Positions 25,576 through 39,265 are shown, counted from the first letter of the stretch. The stretch: DNA of 64,000 nt from Quillaja saponaria (GCA_029379385.1 CM055608.1:26968350-27032349); one strand, 5' to 3'. Notes: generated by a model not told the origin, from the sequence alone. Numbers and translations: made by a program.

Positions 25576-27423
25576 GAAATCATCCCATCGAGAAGTTGAC
25601 AAAGATTGGAATTGATTGATGAAGGTTTAAAGTTCTAAAGACAATGCTAATCATTATGTATGTAGCCATATATATATATATATATATATAGTGTAATAGT
25701 GTAACATAAGTCTCCTTATCTCCATTATGCAATTCAATTCAGAAATTCTGGTAGTGATCACGGTTCTTATCAGCACAAAGATAACAACTACCTACAATTA
25801 TTTTTCATATTAAGGTAGCCGTTGATATTGTTATTCAGTTTCTCTTCATCCTCTCCACCTTCCAAGAAAAAAAAAATAGAAACAAAAGAAAAAGAAAAAA
25901 TGCCACAAATATAATAAAGATTTCTTAGCCCTGTCCCAGGTGTTCTAACAACATATATTATGTGCCAATATCTAAGCATTGTCAAGATGTGATGAAGCTT
26001 TTGACAGCACACATAAAGCCGGAAGTTTTATGAATATGACTATAACTATTGGGAAATGGTAAAATGAGACCATACTACTCAGGAGAGGAAAAATGGGATA
26101 AACGGGGATAATAGCCTCTTACAAATCAATTGCCAATGATCGATTCTTGAGACCTATTGGTAAAGCCACGAGAATTAAGAAGCCTTGGGTTTGCTTGGAA
26201 TTTTGTCAAGCAACCGCAGAAGCTAAAGCAAGAATGAACCCACTCTCAGAAGTTAAAACCCCAAAACATGATGTCCAGACCAACAGCAATTGCAAGTTTC
26301 AACTAATTCTTTACACTTGTTCTTTCTAGAACATCGAGTAAAATTAGAAATATACATGAAAGTGAATGGCTCTGAAGTTTTCTTCATCCATGGAAACTTG
26401 ATATGTAGCTCAGGCATTAGGGAATAACATGTTTGGGATGAAATCTACGGAGTTAGCTACCAAGTCATCTTCATCACTGTCCAAGAGACTAGATAGGACT
26501 GTGAAATCTGTTTTCAACGAGATTTTAGAAAGCAAACCAGGTTATACTCTGTTCTTATAACCTATCTCCTCCAATTTCATTCATGATGATATCCTTCTCA
26601 AACACTCCCTCGACACAAAAAGGATAACAATTTAAAATGTAAGTCACCTAAGTCACCACAAAAAGATGTTACAAAGAACATCTTATTAAGCCAAAGACAT
26701 ATGTTAGTTCTAACCAAAAGTAAGACTTCTACTTAACCAGTTTAACATTTACCATGGTTCTCCCACATGCTCTAGATTTATATCAGCCTAGATATGTTTT
26801 TACATCCACAATTTTGCAAAAGCAGCTCCAGTGAAAAATCATAAGCTTAGCAATGAACTCTTGATCAAACAGGATAGTACCTTGGACAGAATAGTGAGCA
26901 AAAGAAACCATATACAGAAAACTTATAATTGAACCTAAAAACCCTCCTAGTTCTTCCCCAAACAAAATCAAGAAACAATTATTAGAAAAAAGAAAAAACT
27001 GTCATAACATCCCAAGAATACGTCCAGAACTTTTGCTGATTAGTAAACTAACTCATTGCAATACCCTAGACAAATAGAAATGAATTGTTAACTGCAGACA
27101 TAGAGGCTCTGCGGTACAACAACATGATTAGTAGCTTTCATTCATCATTAAGAAAAATCAAGAGCATTACCTACTTCTCACACCATATCACCAACACAAC
27201 ATGAATGGCAGAGAACTGACTGAAAAACTGATTGCGTAATAATATACAGATGAAGTATTCCGAAGAAAAGTATACACAAGTAGTATATTGTCCCAGGGTA
27301 AAGTGCATACAACACATCATTGGTGACAGAAGCGTTGGATCGCGGAACCGCAAAACAGGACTTAAAGCAGTGGAAGATAGTTGAAGCCTGCATGTGAAAC
27401 TGTCATCCTATTATCACCAAATA
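25576..27423. other. Spacer between the SAUR gene and the membrane protein gene
   Basis: Contains the SAUR 3' UTR, an (AT)n microsatellite at about 25670-25690 and AT-rich sequence. The part near 27100-27423 is probably the 3' UTR of the minus-strand membrane protein gene. Small open frames here have no recognisable features. Confidence 0.5.
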
Positions 27424-28852
27424 TCATCTTTGACCATCAATTAAGCTCTCCAATTCTCTCTGCCCAAACCTCCTACCCTGTAAATTGGCATCCTTACACC
27501 TTGCTGCAAAGTAAAATATCAGCCAAGCAACCATGAAGTAGATCTCGACCATTGACTGAAAAACCTTTGCAAATAATTTCCCACACATACGGGCCAGAAG
27601 CCATCTAACAAAGGACCCACAAAATATAGCTTCCAAGCATTTTATTTGCATAGCTTGGTTGAACATTGTAAGATATCAAATAGCAACCTTCCTTCACAAT
27701 TTCTCTTCCACTCCTCCTAGAGTCCACTATGGCAACCCAGGCATCAATGGAAAATATAAAAGCAACAACTGTATCAATTAAAAACCAAGTGAACAAGAAC
27801 CCAGAAATCTCTTTCTCGAATCCTCGTATCCAAGGGGACATAATTGAGAAGGGCATCAATTTCAACCTCACAAACAGCTTGAAAAATGAATATTGATCTT
27901 CAACTTCACCAAAATACCACAATCCGAGAAGCTGAGTTAACGCATCTCTCACAGCCCATCTCATCAGAATAAACCCAGAAAGCCTCTTCAGACCCAATCT
28001 GGATCCATCCCAAATTACACCAACAAACGAACTAAACCTCCCTAATAGGTCATTAACAACAGTAATAAACACAATGCCTAAAACCCACGAATATGTAACA
28101 AGAAAAACTAAAATCACCCATACATAAGCTGCAGATAAGAAACTCACAAGAAAAAATAGTGCAGTCGCATCCCGACGACCGAGCTCCAGTCCCTTTACAA
28201 ATAACTGCAAATCAACATTTCTCTCCACTTGTTGATCTTTTGCCAAACCTATTGTTTTATTTTCTTGTTCTTGTTCGTCTTCGCTTTCTTTATCTTTATC
28301 ATCACTAAATGTCAAGCCTTCAGCTTTGAATGTCATACCAGAGCGAACCACCTCCGAAACCCTAATTCCATTATCAACAACAAGATCCGAGAACCCTGAT
28401 TTGAAGTTGAATTCGCCAAAAACTATGAAACTACCATTGATGGGAGCCTTTCTGTTAAACCCAAAAAGACTACGATCGTCGTCATCGTCGCCAGAGAAGA
28501 AGTCATCGTCTAGGGTCCCCACTCGAGTGAGATGGAGAAAGGGGCGGCGGCGCTGCCTGCGTATAGCTGCCTGCGAAGGGTCATCCGGAGATCGAAGAGG
28601 ATGGTGGTCGCCGTCGCCGTTGACGTTGCCTTTGCCAGCAAGATCTAGTCGGGATAGAAGGGCCTTGAGAGATGGGTCACGGTCGATAAATGATGTGACA
28701 TGGCGGGTCCCATTCTCGACGACCGTACGAAAGGAGAAAATGAGAAGGGAAAGGAAGAGAAATGTGAGGAGATTGGAGGAAAATGAAGAGGTTGCTTCTC
28801 TGAATAATTGGGCCGTGGAACGTAGGTTTTGAAGCCGAGGATGATCGCTCAT
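27424..28852 (-). pseudogene. Intronless multi-pass membrane protein, frameshifted near its C terminus
   Basis: The main frame starts MSDHPRLQNL at 28852 and runs to a stop at 27605 (415 residues). Visible features are a hydrophobic segment at about residues 25-43 (LLTFLFLSLLIFSF), an acidic stretch (SGDDDDDRSLFGFN), a polar Glu-rich linker, a long double membrane region (ALFFLVSFLSAAYVWVILVF and onward) and a further one near the end (LFTWFLIDTVVAFIF). At about 27670 the reading appears to slip. The last residues in the main frame look random, whereas the neighbouring frame (27666-27424) continues smoothly with MFNQAMQIKCLEAI and a membrane segment (YFMVAWLIFYFAARC), ending RRFGQRELESL. The natural protein is therefore probably about 475 residues. 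I recognise a plant-wide family of uncharacterised membrane proteins but no function. The upstream in-frame ATG at 29038 is unlikely to be the start because its extension looks non-coding. An assembly error is a real alternative to mutation. Confidence 0.75.
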
Positions 28853-31350
28853 GGCGGTTCTGCGATCTATCTGGTCTTCGCTTTCGGCTTTCTTCGTATG
28901 ACGCCTTGCCTTTGGGGTTTGATTGGAAGTGTCTTCTCGTTGGTGCCAGAAAGGGTGCAGGGGTTTGCTCTGAAGTCTGAACTTCCGGGTAAGAGTGAGA
29001 TAGTTCCACGCTCCTAAGTATCCGTGGAGACCACGCACCGGATAATTGGTGTGCGTGGATGGTGAGGATTAGATCACACCATTAGATATTTAGATCTAGG
29101 ATGTGTCATTAAAAGGTGAGATTTTCGTTCGGTCCTTCTTGGATTTTCAGAAGGAAAAATTCATAGTTGTTTTTTTTTTTGGGTAGCCGGGATAATGCAT
29201 TAAAAACTAAAAAGAAACACTAGGATAGGTTCATTCTAGACCAATCTAGGAGTTGCTCTATGCTCGTCATTATAATATTTACATCAGTATGTTTATGGCA
29301 TAAAATGTGACCTGCCAAGAATTTGTTATTTGTGTTTGAAATTAACGATCAGAAAACTGTGAATAACTTTGAAATTATCATTTAAATTCTAGTATAAAGT
29401 ACAAGCCATAGGTATAGATGTGAAAATAAGCTAATAATTCTTCACAAAAACATAAATAAAAAAGCAAAAAAGGTCAATGAGAAGTAATGAGTAGTTAATT
29501 GGTTCTACAACTTTTATAAATGTGTCAGCCGCAAAATATTTATAATAGCAGTGATTTTTAATATAATTGTTCATAAATAATCGTGACAGTCAGAATCGTG
29601 ATAGCCAATTGTCAATAAATAATTGTAATTAATTACCTTAAACCTAAACTACTTGCAATGTTTGCACCTTCTCAAGTTATTGGCCGATTTTCTGTTAGAG
29701 GTCCAAATTCTTTGGCCCATTGAATGACCCAGTATTTATTTATGATCTGTTTTTTTACCCATATCTATTTCAGATAACTGAAGTCATTTCACTAGCTACT
29801 TAGTTCTTGACCTGGCTCAACTTCACGATTCTCGGTTCTAGATTTTAGCTTGGCTTCCCACAATTAGCTTGGCTCAAGTTAAAAAAAAAAGAAAAAAAAA
29901 AAGTGACACGATGAGTAAATAATTGTTCGTTTTCTTTTTGCATGTTCAATTGTCTAATTTTTTGTTTCTTATATGATTAAAATATCATATGTAAAATACT
30001 AAGTTTCTGGGCATAAAAAATTATTGAAACATAAATACTTGCTTGCCTCTCTAGTTGCATATATCACTTGAGTAGTTTTTCTTCACTTTCTTCAATGTTT
30101 TTTATAATTAGTTTTCCTATCACTGGTATGTCTCATTTATATACTGCTAGTCATCTACACATATATACGTGTTCAGTGTATATTTTTCTTAATTATTCAT
30201 TAAAATTAATTTATTTTGATTAAAAAATTGTATATTACATAGGTCAAAGAGTGAAAAAGTTGGAAAATTATTATATTGTGCATTTTAAAGATTAATTTAA
30301 TTCAATTATAAAAATTATATATTAAAAGGGTAGGAGTAGGAGAGAGTGGGAAGGATTGAGAGATTATTGTATTGTGTGAAAATTACTATTTAATAATTAT
30401 TAAGTGATGAAATGATATTTACTAATTGAATTTATTGTTTAAATAATTTAAGTAAGTGTATGTTATATAGTAAGAAATCATAATAAGTCTCTCACTTTTG
30501 TAGTAGTATAGATATCAAAATTACAAAAAAATCGCAACTTTCGTATATTCATTAGCCAAAGCTAATTCAAGTTATAATTATATGGTGAATTACATTGCAC
30601 ATTTCTTTCTTCTCAGACTCAATGTTCTTCACAGTTTCCAGTTTCAACGTGGCTCTTCTTCTCCTAATCTGATTGCTTTTTTTATGAATCATCTAATTGC
30701 TTTCTACTCTTTAAATTAAGATCTCCCCTCATGAAATCACTGCTGATATACGCATCACTAACATTTTTAAATATATATATATATATTTTTTGTTTCACAA
30801 AAGAAATTTGGAGTCATGTGTATATATATATAGTATCAAATTAAACAGGGAATTAATATGTGAGTTGAGCAATTTCCAACATCATTTGCATTGCATTCAT
30901 TAGACCAAGTTAATTCCTGTCTTAGAAGAGCATCACTGAACTCCTTTGACGAGAGCTCGTGGAATAAAAAGAAGGAAATGATCCAGCGGAGTTTTGAACT
31001 GGATTTGAGATGAATAATCAGCATGGCTTTGTAATTTTTTTGGGTGTCATACAGTTAGAGGTGAGTATCATTAAATTTAATAAATAGAATTTCGATCCTT
31101 AAGAATTTGGCTGTGTAAATAACGCCTCGTAAAATTATTGATGAAGGTAAAAAAAAAAAAAAAAAAATTGTGTACAAGTGGCATTATTAATAATGAAATT
31201 ATGGAGGTATAAAGCAAATGCGGCTTAACCATTGCCACTTAATTTGTCCCATAAAAATTACGTGGCAATTTGTGACTGCTTCATGCTGTTCCAAAGTCAA
31301 GCGGACCCAGTTGCAATCCAATGCAAATTGTTATACTGTATTTCATCCAC
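28853..31350. other. Spacer and promoter region of the membrane protein gene
   Basis: About 2.5 kb of AT-rich sequence with poly(A/T) runs. The first ~200 bases upstream of 28852 should hold the minus-strand promoter, but I see no clear TATA box. No gene or element with definable ends was recognised. Confidence 0.45.
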
Positions 31351-31351
31351 C

Positions 31352-31361
31352 TACATATAAA
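31352..31361 (+). promoter_or_regulatory. Possible TATA box for the MOM1-like locus
   Basis: ACATATAAAA precedes a less AT-rich leader (31365-31450) and lies about 1 kb before the first recognisable MOM1-like exon at 32375. Assigning it to this gene is inference from position only. Confidence 0.3.
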
Positions 31362-33239
31362 ACATCACTGCCTGTGAGGCTGTGAGTAGCAGTGGCTTAC
31401 TTTCTCAATTCTTATTTCAAAGCAAAAAATCTCTTCCTTTTCTTTCAGCTCTGCAACTCATTCTGCTTTTTGTCGCCTAAAGAAAAATGTAATGAAATGG
31501 TCGTCATCTTCGTTTGGTGCATGTGTTTGTGTAAAATTATAGTGTCATGTCGGTTTTGTTGTTTTTTTTTAAGACATTATTGTTTTTTATTTTGGGTAGA
31601 AAGATACATAGGGTTTTGTCTGTACTTTGTTGTCCATTTTCCGTTTGGTTGCCGAGAAATTATAGTGAATGAAAAGGAAAAAGTTACTCATACAACTCAG
31701 AAGAGACCAAATACAAACATAATTTAGAATTACCAATTTTTTTTTTTTTTTCATTTTATTTATTTGATGCTCCAAAGTTTGTCGGCTTTTGGCCCAGCAC
31801 TAGTTGGGGTTTAAAGGTTTTTTATTTTTATTTTTTTTCCCCTCTAGCTCTTTCTAAATGTTAAATTGAGAATGGATGCTTGTCACCGGCTTTCTGGAAA
31901 GTGAGAGCTAGACTAACATGTGATAATGGCCTTATCAGGGCGGTGTTAATATTTAATAGTCCTATTTGCAGGAAAAGTGAGAACAAGGTAGGCGGTGGGA
32001 CTAGCTAAACATCGGCAAATAGGTTGTGGGATGGTTACCCAACTAAAATTGCTTTGTATGTACGGAAATTACAGTACATTTGACATTTAATAGTTAGATC
32101 AATCAAACATTCAAACGTATGTGCTGTTGCTAATATGGTTGCCTACATTAAATTGAGGTTCCATGGATGACCATAGGTTGGCCTAATTACTGGTATTCGT
32201 AACAGTTTAAAGCTTTCTGCTATGTATTCAATGCCCATTTAAGATTTGCAGGGCTCCATGCCTTCCTGCATGGCTTTTATTTCTGGATTATCATAGTTTG
32301 GACTTGGATAATTTTACTTTTGTTGAAGAATACCTTTCCATACAACACATAAAATTTTCTTATCCTTTATTCAGCTGAAGAAATGAAAAATAGTGATGTT
32401 GAGAATGCAAGTGAAGATGATCAGTGCAACAACTCAAAGATGAGGAAACGTGATGCTCGTAAATACAGAGAATTGGCCAGATTACAAATGAAGAAAGCTA
32501 CCGTGTACGGTATTGCTCTCAAATGACACTTTTTGAATTCCCTGTTTCATTTTTAATTATGTCTTATTGGAAGATATATCCTCAATTATGAATGTCAAAT
32601 TGGTAGAAGGAATGTGTTTTTGTCTTTGCTTTGAAATGGCTGTTGAATTTACAACTTCATTCATATTATCTTTGCGAGTGTGTGTTCAGTATTGGGCTGA
32701 AAGGTGAATGTTAAATTTTATAAGGGGCGAGGAAAGGGAGGAGCATCAGAATAGAGAAAGTACCAACACCTTGGATTTGTTGGAGCTATATACCTCACCA
32801 TGCAGATCGTATTACTCCCTGTAATCATGTATACTGCCTTCTCATATGCCGTGAGGGCAGTTGCTATATCCATTGCACATTAATCCATGCATGTTTAGTT
32901 GTATACAATTGGCTTTTATTGGTAAAAATTAAAACCTCTCATTTCTGGCCATCTTAAACTTCTTTTCCCTGTTCATATATAACGTGGCAGTTCCTTTACT
33001 GGGTAAGAGGTAACAGAATGTGTGATCGCGGTTCGGATGTAACTGGAGATGTTGCTTCCAAAGAAGTTGAGCAGTGGGTCACTGGAGATAATGTTTCCAA
33101 AACTGTTGAAGGGAAAATGGCTCAGAATTGCTTCTCCCATTCTAAAAGACAAAGGTATCAGTAATCTCTTTTTTTTCTTTATTCTCAATGTGATTATAAA
33201 ATCATATGTACAAAATCCTGCTGTGTTGAAGGTCAATCA

Positions 33240-33640
33240 GGAAATTGAGAGAGTAGGAGACTTGATGGGGTCACTGGGTAATTTTGATATCTTCAGTATT
33301 AATAATGTAAAGAAATGGAGCTAAGCCAATTGGGCTATTAGCTCCATTTATTCAACCGACTCCCTTTTTTTTTCTCTTTATTCTCTCTTTCTCTTAACAG
33401 GCCCTGACACATAACATGGTATCAGAATGTTGTACCATCTGTTTCTGGATTCCATTTGGAAGCCTCTGTAATATGTGGTTTCTTTTGTTTCTGTTGTTCG
33501 GGTTGAGGTTGTTACTATTTCTGTTTGGCTGTTGCCCTTTTTCTGTGTTTGGACCTGAGAAGGGTGTTGAAGAGACTCCTGGTGTGCTGGTGCTGTGTGG
33601 CTGCTCTGTATGGTGTTTCTCTTAGATTCTGCATAGCTGT
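33240..33640 (+). mobile_element. LTR-retroelement fragment (LTR end plus primer-binding site)
   Basis: A pyrimidine-rich stretch and CCCTGACACATAACA precede TGGTATCAGA at 33419-33428. This is the usual plant primer-binding site complementary to initiator methionine tRNA. A short leader follows, with no gag. It reads as the 3' end of an LTR plus the start of the internal region of a truncated element, inside a MOM1-like intron. Confidence 0.45.
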
Positions 33641-35774
33641 ATATCAATTTGTATTATATTATTCTGTCAAGAAACAATAAACATAAGAACTTAAATTAAT
33701 AAGTTGAGCACTCCCCAAATAAGTAAAAAGAAAATAAAAAGCAGATAAATAAGCAGCCAAAGAATTCTCAACTAAATTTTCTAATTTTGTTTTGAAAGAG
33801 CTGTAAGTACATGTTAGTTAAATATAAAATTTCTACAAGCTAGGATAATATGTGATTCAAATATCTTCTAGAAGGGTCTAATACACTTAATTGGCATCAT
33901 CTCCATTCAGAAGTTTAAGCTGATTTTCATGTTTTCATGCATATATATAGCATTCTCATTGATCACTTGTTTGTTGCTGGATTTACCCCACTTTAACACT
34001 TATTTTCAACATCATCATCATACTTTTACCGAAATGAAGAGATATTTCTAGAATCCATTTATGATATTAGGAATAACATTTGCAAGTTTTGAAGGTAAAG
34101 TTAGCTTTAATAATGGTTCTGATTAACTTCATCCCATCTTATCTTCAACTGTTCTGCATGCAACTTGGAAGCAGTAGGCTCTATTTGGATACAGAGATAA
34201 GCATGAGAAAACCATGTCACTAAGCTTGTGTATATGTGTCACTATCACAGGGAAGAATTGAATATAATAATTTTACTTTTTCCCACAGAGAAGATTTTGA
34301 TGCAGACGACCAATGTTGCATGTATAACATGGTACTGAGAAATGACTTGCATGACATCTCTCTTCCAAAGGTGTGGTTATGATTTTCTGCATTCTTTTGC
34401 ACAGTCCTTCTTTTCTCAATCACCCTTAAACTGTACATTATTAGATAAACTGATTATTTGTGAATACTTGTTGTATTGATGCCTCGTAACAATTGTAGTA
34501 GGGAAGATATGTGTAGCCATATATGGATGCTATGTTACGCATTTCATTGATATTGCATACTACAGTATCAGTGTAAAAGCCTTAAATATTATAACATGAA
34601 GGATTTAGATGGTAGAGTGTAGACTGTTAACAAAAAAGTTCAGTCTTAAGTTCAACAAACTGATTCTTTGTCCATTTTTAAATTTCATGCTTTTTGGATC
34701 TGTTTTTATGCCCCTTTCCACATTTGAGGAATCGGATAGAAGGTGAACTTTCCCTCCGGATTTGATTTTCCACGTATGCGGATATACTTTTTTTATACCC
34801 CTCCCTCTCTCCACTTTTTCTTTTCTTTTTATTTTTTTGGGGGAGGTTAGGGTGGGTGGGCTGGGAAGCTTAAACCCAAACTTAGCTTGATTTATTTTCG
34901 AAATTCTTCACAAGCATCTGAAACTAATTTTTGTTCCCTGCTGTATGAGTCCTTCCATTTTTCCAATATCTGATGAATATCCCCATCTAGTTGCCATCTT
35001 TTCTGGCATCACTTATATTATATTAATTTGTCTTATATCCTTGTGTATCTTCAGGACCCACCTAATTGCAGGCAACTAATAAGGACGAACAAATTTTTGA
35101 TTTAGTGATGAGAAGGACATATATGACATAATTCTCCTGGTCCACGGTTATGTATCTTTTACAGTAAGGCTCTTATCATTATCATTAGTTCATTACCAGT
35201 TACCATGCACAAACACATGCATCTTTAGTCAAAGTGGCTATAGAGCATGTAGAAATAATAATGGAGCATTCTTTTTTCTAGTTGTAATGGATATGCACAT
35301 TTCTTTAAACAAACAATTCGGTAGATTATGTGCTTTGTTTTTTAAGGGGAAGTGGTGTTTGAGATGGTCCTAGCGTAGGTGTTCAACATTAGATAAACTT
35401 TTTAACATAAAAGCTAAACTATTGAATAAAAGAAATTTAATCTCCAATGTTTCAACCTAGCTGAATATGATCGATGACAAAAAAATTAATCACATTGAAT
35501 TCTACAAGGCAAGGAGATTCATAAAAAAACAACAGAGAGAGAGAGAGGTTGTAATGAGACACATTCTAAACAAACTACTGATGTGTCCGTTATAGATAGA
35601 AAACCCTATCTATGCATTCCACTCTTGCAGTAGCCCTTTTGTGTTGGTTCATCAATATCCTGACAAGCTAATGTATAATGTTGATTTCAATTTCCTGTGC
35701 TACTTCTCTTAAAGTGGTGCTGAGAGCCTGCAATATATATATATATATATATATTTGTGCAAAACTTAAAAGAC

Positions 35775-36640
35775 AATGATGTAGCTAGTTTGGAACAAGG
35801 GTGAGTTATGATGGAGGACGAAGTAATAGGTTTTATGATTTAATTGTATTTTAATTATGTAATATTAGAATTAGGGATAAATTAATAGTAATTTAGTATT
35901 ATTAGGAGTCATTAGTTTTTATTTTTTTAATTTTCTATTAAGACTAGATTTATCTTTATGTTATTAGAGTTTTCTTTTAACTAGGATTCTAATCGTTAGG
36001 GTTTTTAAGGGAGTCTATATAATGACCCTAATGCTACATTAAGAAGCTTTTTGATAAAAATAATATTATTGCCCTTCAATTTGTCCCTTTTGATAAATTA
36101 TTAGTTGGTCCTTGATCAATTGGTATTAAAGCCTAGGTTCTCGTCCTTTCGGAAAACACGTATCTATCATTTTCCACTAGCCACCCTATCAAATCCACCA
36201 TCTACAACCTAAAACCTCCATCATTCAACCATCCCCAAACACTTCTCTGCCAAAAATTCAAAAAAAAAAAAAAAAAAAACTGCATTGTTCTCCACGATTT
36301 CTCAATGTCCTAGAATCCCAATTTCAAGGTTTGTTTTTCATAATTTTGCTCTTAAATGTGTGAATTCATTTGAGTTATTTGTCTTTTTTTTTCTATTTCA
36401 CCATGCCTACTAAACCCACCATGCAAAATGTATTCCGACAGAAAAATATAATTGCAAATACTCCAAGGGAACTTTTTTACTAAGATGAATAGATTAGTTT
36501 TTTTTTTCTTTTTAGGACTCTAGGGCTATTCAGGGAGTCTATGTAATGATCCTTAGTGCTACACTGTTAAGAGGCTTTTGATAAAAATAATATTGTTTCT
36601 TTTTTATTGTCCCTTTCGATAAATTACCAGTTGGTTCTAT
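35775..36640 (+). mobile_element. TRIM-like miniature LTR retroelement, decayed
   Basis: Two related direct repeats, about 36000-36118 and 36525-36640, share GGGAGTCTAT, TAATGA, GCTACA and GATAAAAATAATATT. They also share GTCCCTTT followed by GATAAATTA. After the first comes TGGTATTAAAGC (36121-36132), a one- to two-mismatch initiator-tRNA primer site. The interval of about 400 bases has no coding capacity. This is the layout of a terminal-repeat retrotransposon in miniature, with the second repeat truncated. Confidence 0.5.
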
Positions 36641-36839
36641 GTCATATATATTGTAGAATGCAAACCATCTTTAGCATGAAAACACGTGCTTATAGTTATC
36701 AAAATATTAAGTATTCTAGATCAAGGCTTGGTTTGATAATGTTGTGATTTTTTGAGAGGTGATGTGTTATTAAAAGTTGTATTAGAAGTGTTTGGTAAAA
36801 TAATATAAAAACTGCTTTCAATATGTAGAAGTCACAAAA

Positions 36840-37101
36840 TTAGGCTTAGTTTGGTAAAATTGTGGTTTTTTTAAATTAAAAGTTAAGTTTACATTAGTTT
36901 TTTAAAATTTTTGATAGCTGAAGCTAGCTTATAAAACAATCTCTTGAGTATTTTAAAAAACATTCATGACTTTTAAAAGCTAAAAGCCCAGAGCAGAAAT
37001 ATCCTAATTTTTTTAACTTTTTTTACCAAGCATAAAAAAATTGACTTATGCTTTCCATAAGCATAAGCACCCTCCTTAGAGGATTACCAAATCAAGCCTA
37101 A
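36840..37101. mobile_element. 262-bp MITE in a MOM1-like intron
   Basis: The ends TTAGGCTTAGTTTGGTAA (36840-36857) and TTACCAAATCAAGCCTAA (37084-37101) are inverted repeats matching at 16 of 18 positions. A second, similar left end (AAGGCTTGGTTTGATAA) lies at about 36724, so a related copy may be partly overlapped. The element is non-coding. Confidence 0.7.
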
Positions 37102-37430
37102 GTATAACAAAGTTGGTACCTTATAAAGTTTCAATCTCCTGAGGCATTAGCCAAGGAAAAATCTTCTAACAATAACATGAATGATGAGTCTTTAGCTGCT
37201 AAAGATGTAAGAAGCTCAAAAATATTTTTTCTTTTCCTCTCATGCAATGCACCATTTTTTATGCAATCTATATGAAAGTACAACTAATTTGTTAGGGTGA
37301 TGGCTATGGGCTAAGTTGTCCATCTTTTTCCTATTTAGAATGGTAGGAGATTTCCCGTTTGACATTTATTTTGAATAAGATAGTTTGGAACTTATTTTTG
37401 TATTGCTTTTCTTGTTCATCTTCATAGGAC

Positions 37431-39136
37431 GGATGTGGTCCCATATCAAGGCATGACATGGAATCTACTAAAGAATTTGAACATGATGAATATTGCATGG
37501 AACCTCAGTTGAGGAATGGAAAAGTTGATGAGCATATTACATATTTCAAGTGCAAGCACAGAGGAAAGCTATTGTGAGTTATATTTTTTTATTATTCTTT
37601 TTATTTTTTTAAATTTTATAATTCTGTTGTATTGACTGTCTATTTGACTGAATAGTTTAAATATGGAAGTGGTAGATATGAGTCATATGACCCTATTACA
37701 AATTACCCATGTAAATTCAAATGAATATTTTAAGAAATTAACATGCTTTTATTTGTTGTCTAGTTAGTTATTTTAATTCCAATTTCAATTTCAGACCATG
37801 CTTATGATTTGGCATAAATATTTTATATTAAAAGTCAACATTTGTATTCTAGTTAGTTATTTTAAATTATATATATAATTAAAAAAAATGTGATTAATTA
37901 GACATATTGTGTCTTTGTTTTTTAAAAATTTCCGTATCGCCATATCCAATACATATTGTATCTGGTACCCTATCCCATATCCGTGTTTCATAATTCTCCA
38001 ATAATGTTTTTATATGTCATTGTAATCTTCATATACCTTCTTTGTCATCATTGCATTTGCTTTACTTATCTTCTCTGTGTAACTTACCATTGCTTCAGCC
38101 TTGAAGAGTATAATAGTCAGCCTATCTTACATGAGATCCGTTTCCTCGCACCTGATTATTTCTTGATGGAGTCCTCTGAGTCTAAAGATACCTTAGACTA
38201 TACATAATGTATATATTCAGTTTCACTGTGTTGAATATAATAAATCCTCTCTCTCTCAATGTATGTGTCATAGCGTCTCATATGTGTACTCATGCAAGCA
38301 CATATTATGAACTCTTTTTGTAGGTTGAGTATCTTACGCAATGTTCTGTGCTATTGCTGGATACTAGGATAGTTTTTGTACTTTCTTTCTCATTATGTAC
38401 ATTATATCATAGTCTTTGTTGCAGTCTTTATTTTGCCCTTTTTCCTCGTTACTGGAATATTTGGTCGCCATTTGATTTCTGTAATGTTGAGGTAGCTTTT
38501 TATAAGTAATACTTTATTATTATGTGTAAAAGAGTTACAACATAGAGGATAAAATTAAAAAGACAAATTGACAAGATCTTTAACCCAGTACATGTAGAAA
38601 ATCAATAAAGGAAACCAATGGAACTGAAGATTGAAATGGATGCACAAGAAATCAAAGTTTATAAGTTTGGTGCAGCCTTGATTAGTAAGTAGCAAATGTT
38701 GTGCACTTTAGAGCATTAAAGTTTTGGAAGAGGGTGCTGCTAATACGGAAATAATCATGGTGTCTGGACCACATTGGCAGTTACTTCTTCATATGGTACA
38801 GGGAAAGTCGGAAAGGCAATTGTTTGTGGTTGGGCTTTAAATTTTTAGACTTGACCCTAGTTATCATGTAATTTATACATTTGTCTTTCAAATTTAATAT
38901 GCTTCCATTTATTACGCTTTGTTTTTAATTCCCAAAATTCCATGCATCTTAATTTCAGGAGCTGTCATGGAAAAGGAGTTTCCATATCACTTGTTTGGAT
39001 CCTCCCCTAAATGATTTCCCTCCAGGCGTTTGGCATTGTATCTGGTGTGTCAAGAAGAAGATGGAACTGGGTTTGCATTCTGTTTCTGAAGTTGAATCTG
39101 TTTGGGATGCTAGCGAGGGGATTTTAGTTAATGAAG
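37431..39136 (+). pseudogene. PHD finger exons of the MOM1-like gene, zinc ligands lost
   Basis: The exon ending KCKHRGKLL (to 37573) and the exon starting at 38959 together encode a PHD finger, a zinc-binding histone-tail reader. The second half is well kept: FHITCLDPPLN, GVWHCIWCVKKK. In the first half, the first Cys of the opening pair appears to be Tyr (YFKC). The join reads LLSCHGKG and then shifts frame into SFHITC. Compared with the family pattern GKGC before the Ser-(Tyr/Phe)-His motif, about 10 bases seem deleted at 38976, removing a Cys ligand and shifting the frame. Confidence 0.7.
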
Positions 39137-39265
39137 GTATGTTGTGTAAAATTTGTAACCATTGTTTCTGAATTGTTTTCTTATGATTACCCAGAATCTT
39201 TCTTTTTAGTTCATAGGATATAGCTTGTACAATGTATGAGATTATGGTGATAATGCATTTGTGCC

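Noticed and set aside
28326..28832. 168-residue open frame on the + strand with Arg/Ser-rich sequence
   Set aside because: It is the antisense shadow of the minus-strand membrane protein gene, with GC-richer codons and no domain features.
31392..31727. 111-residue + strand frame rich in Phe and Cys
   Set aside because: Driven by T-rich sequence with no motif or homology pattern. The region is more likely leader/intron of the MOM1-like locus.
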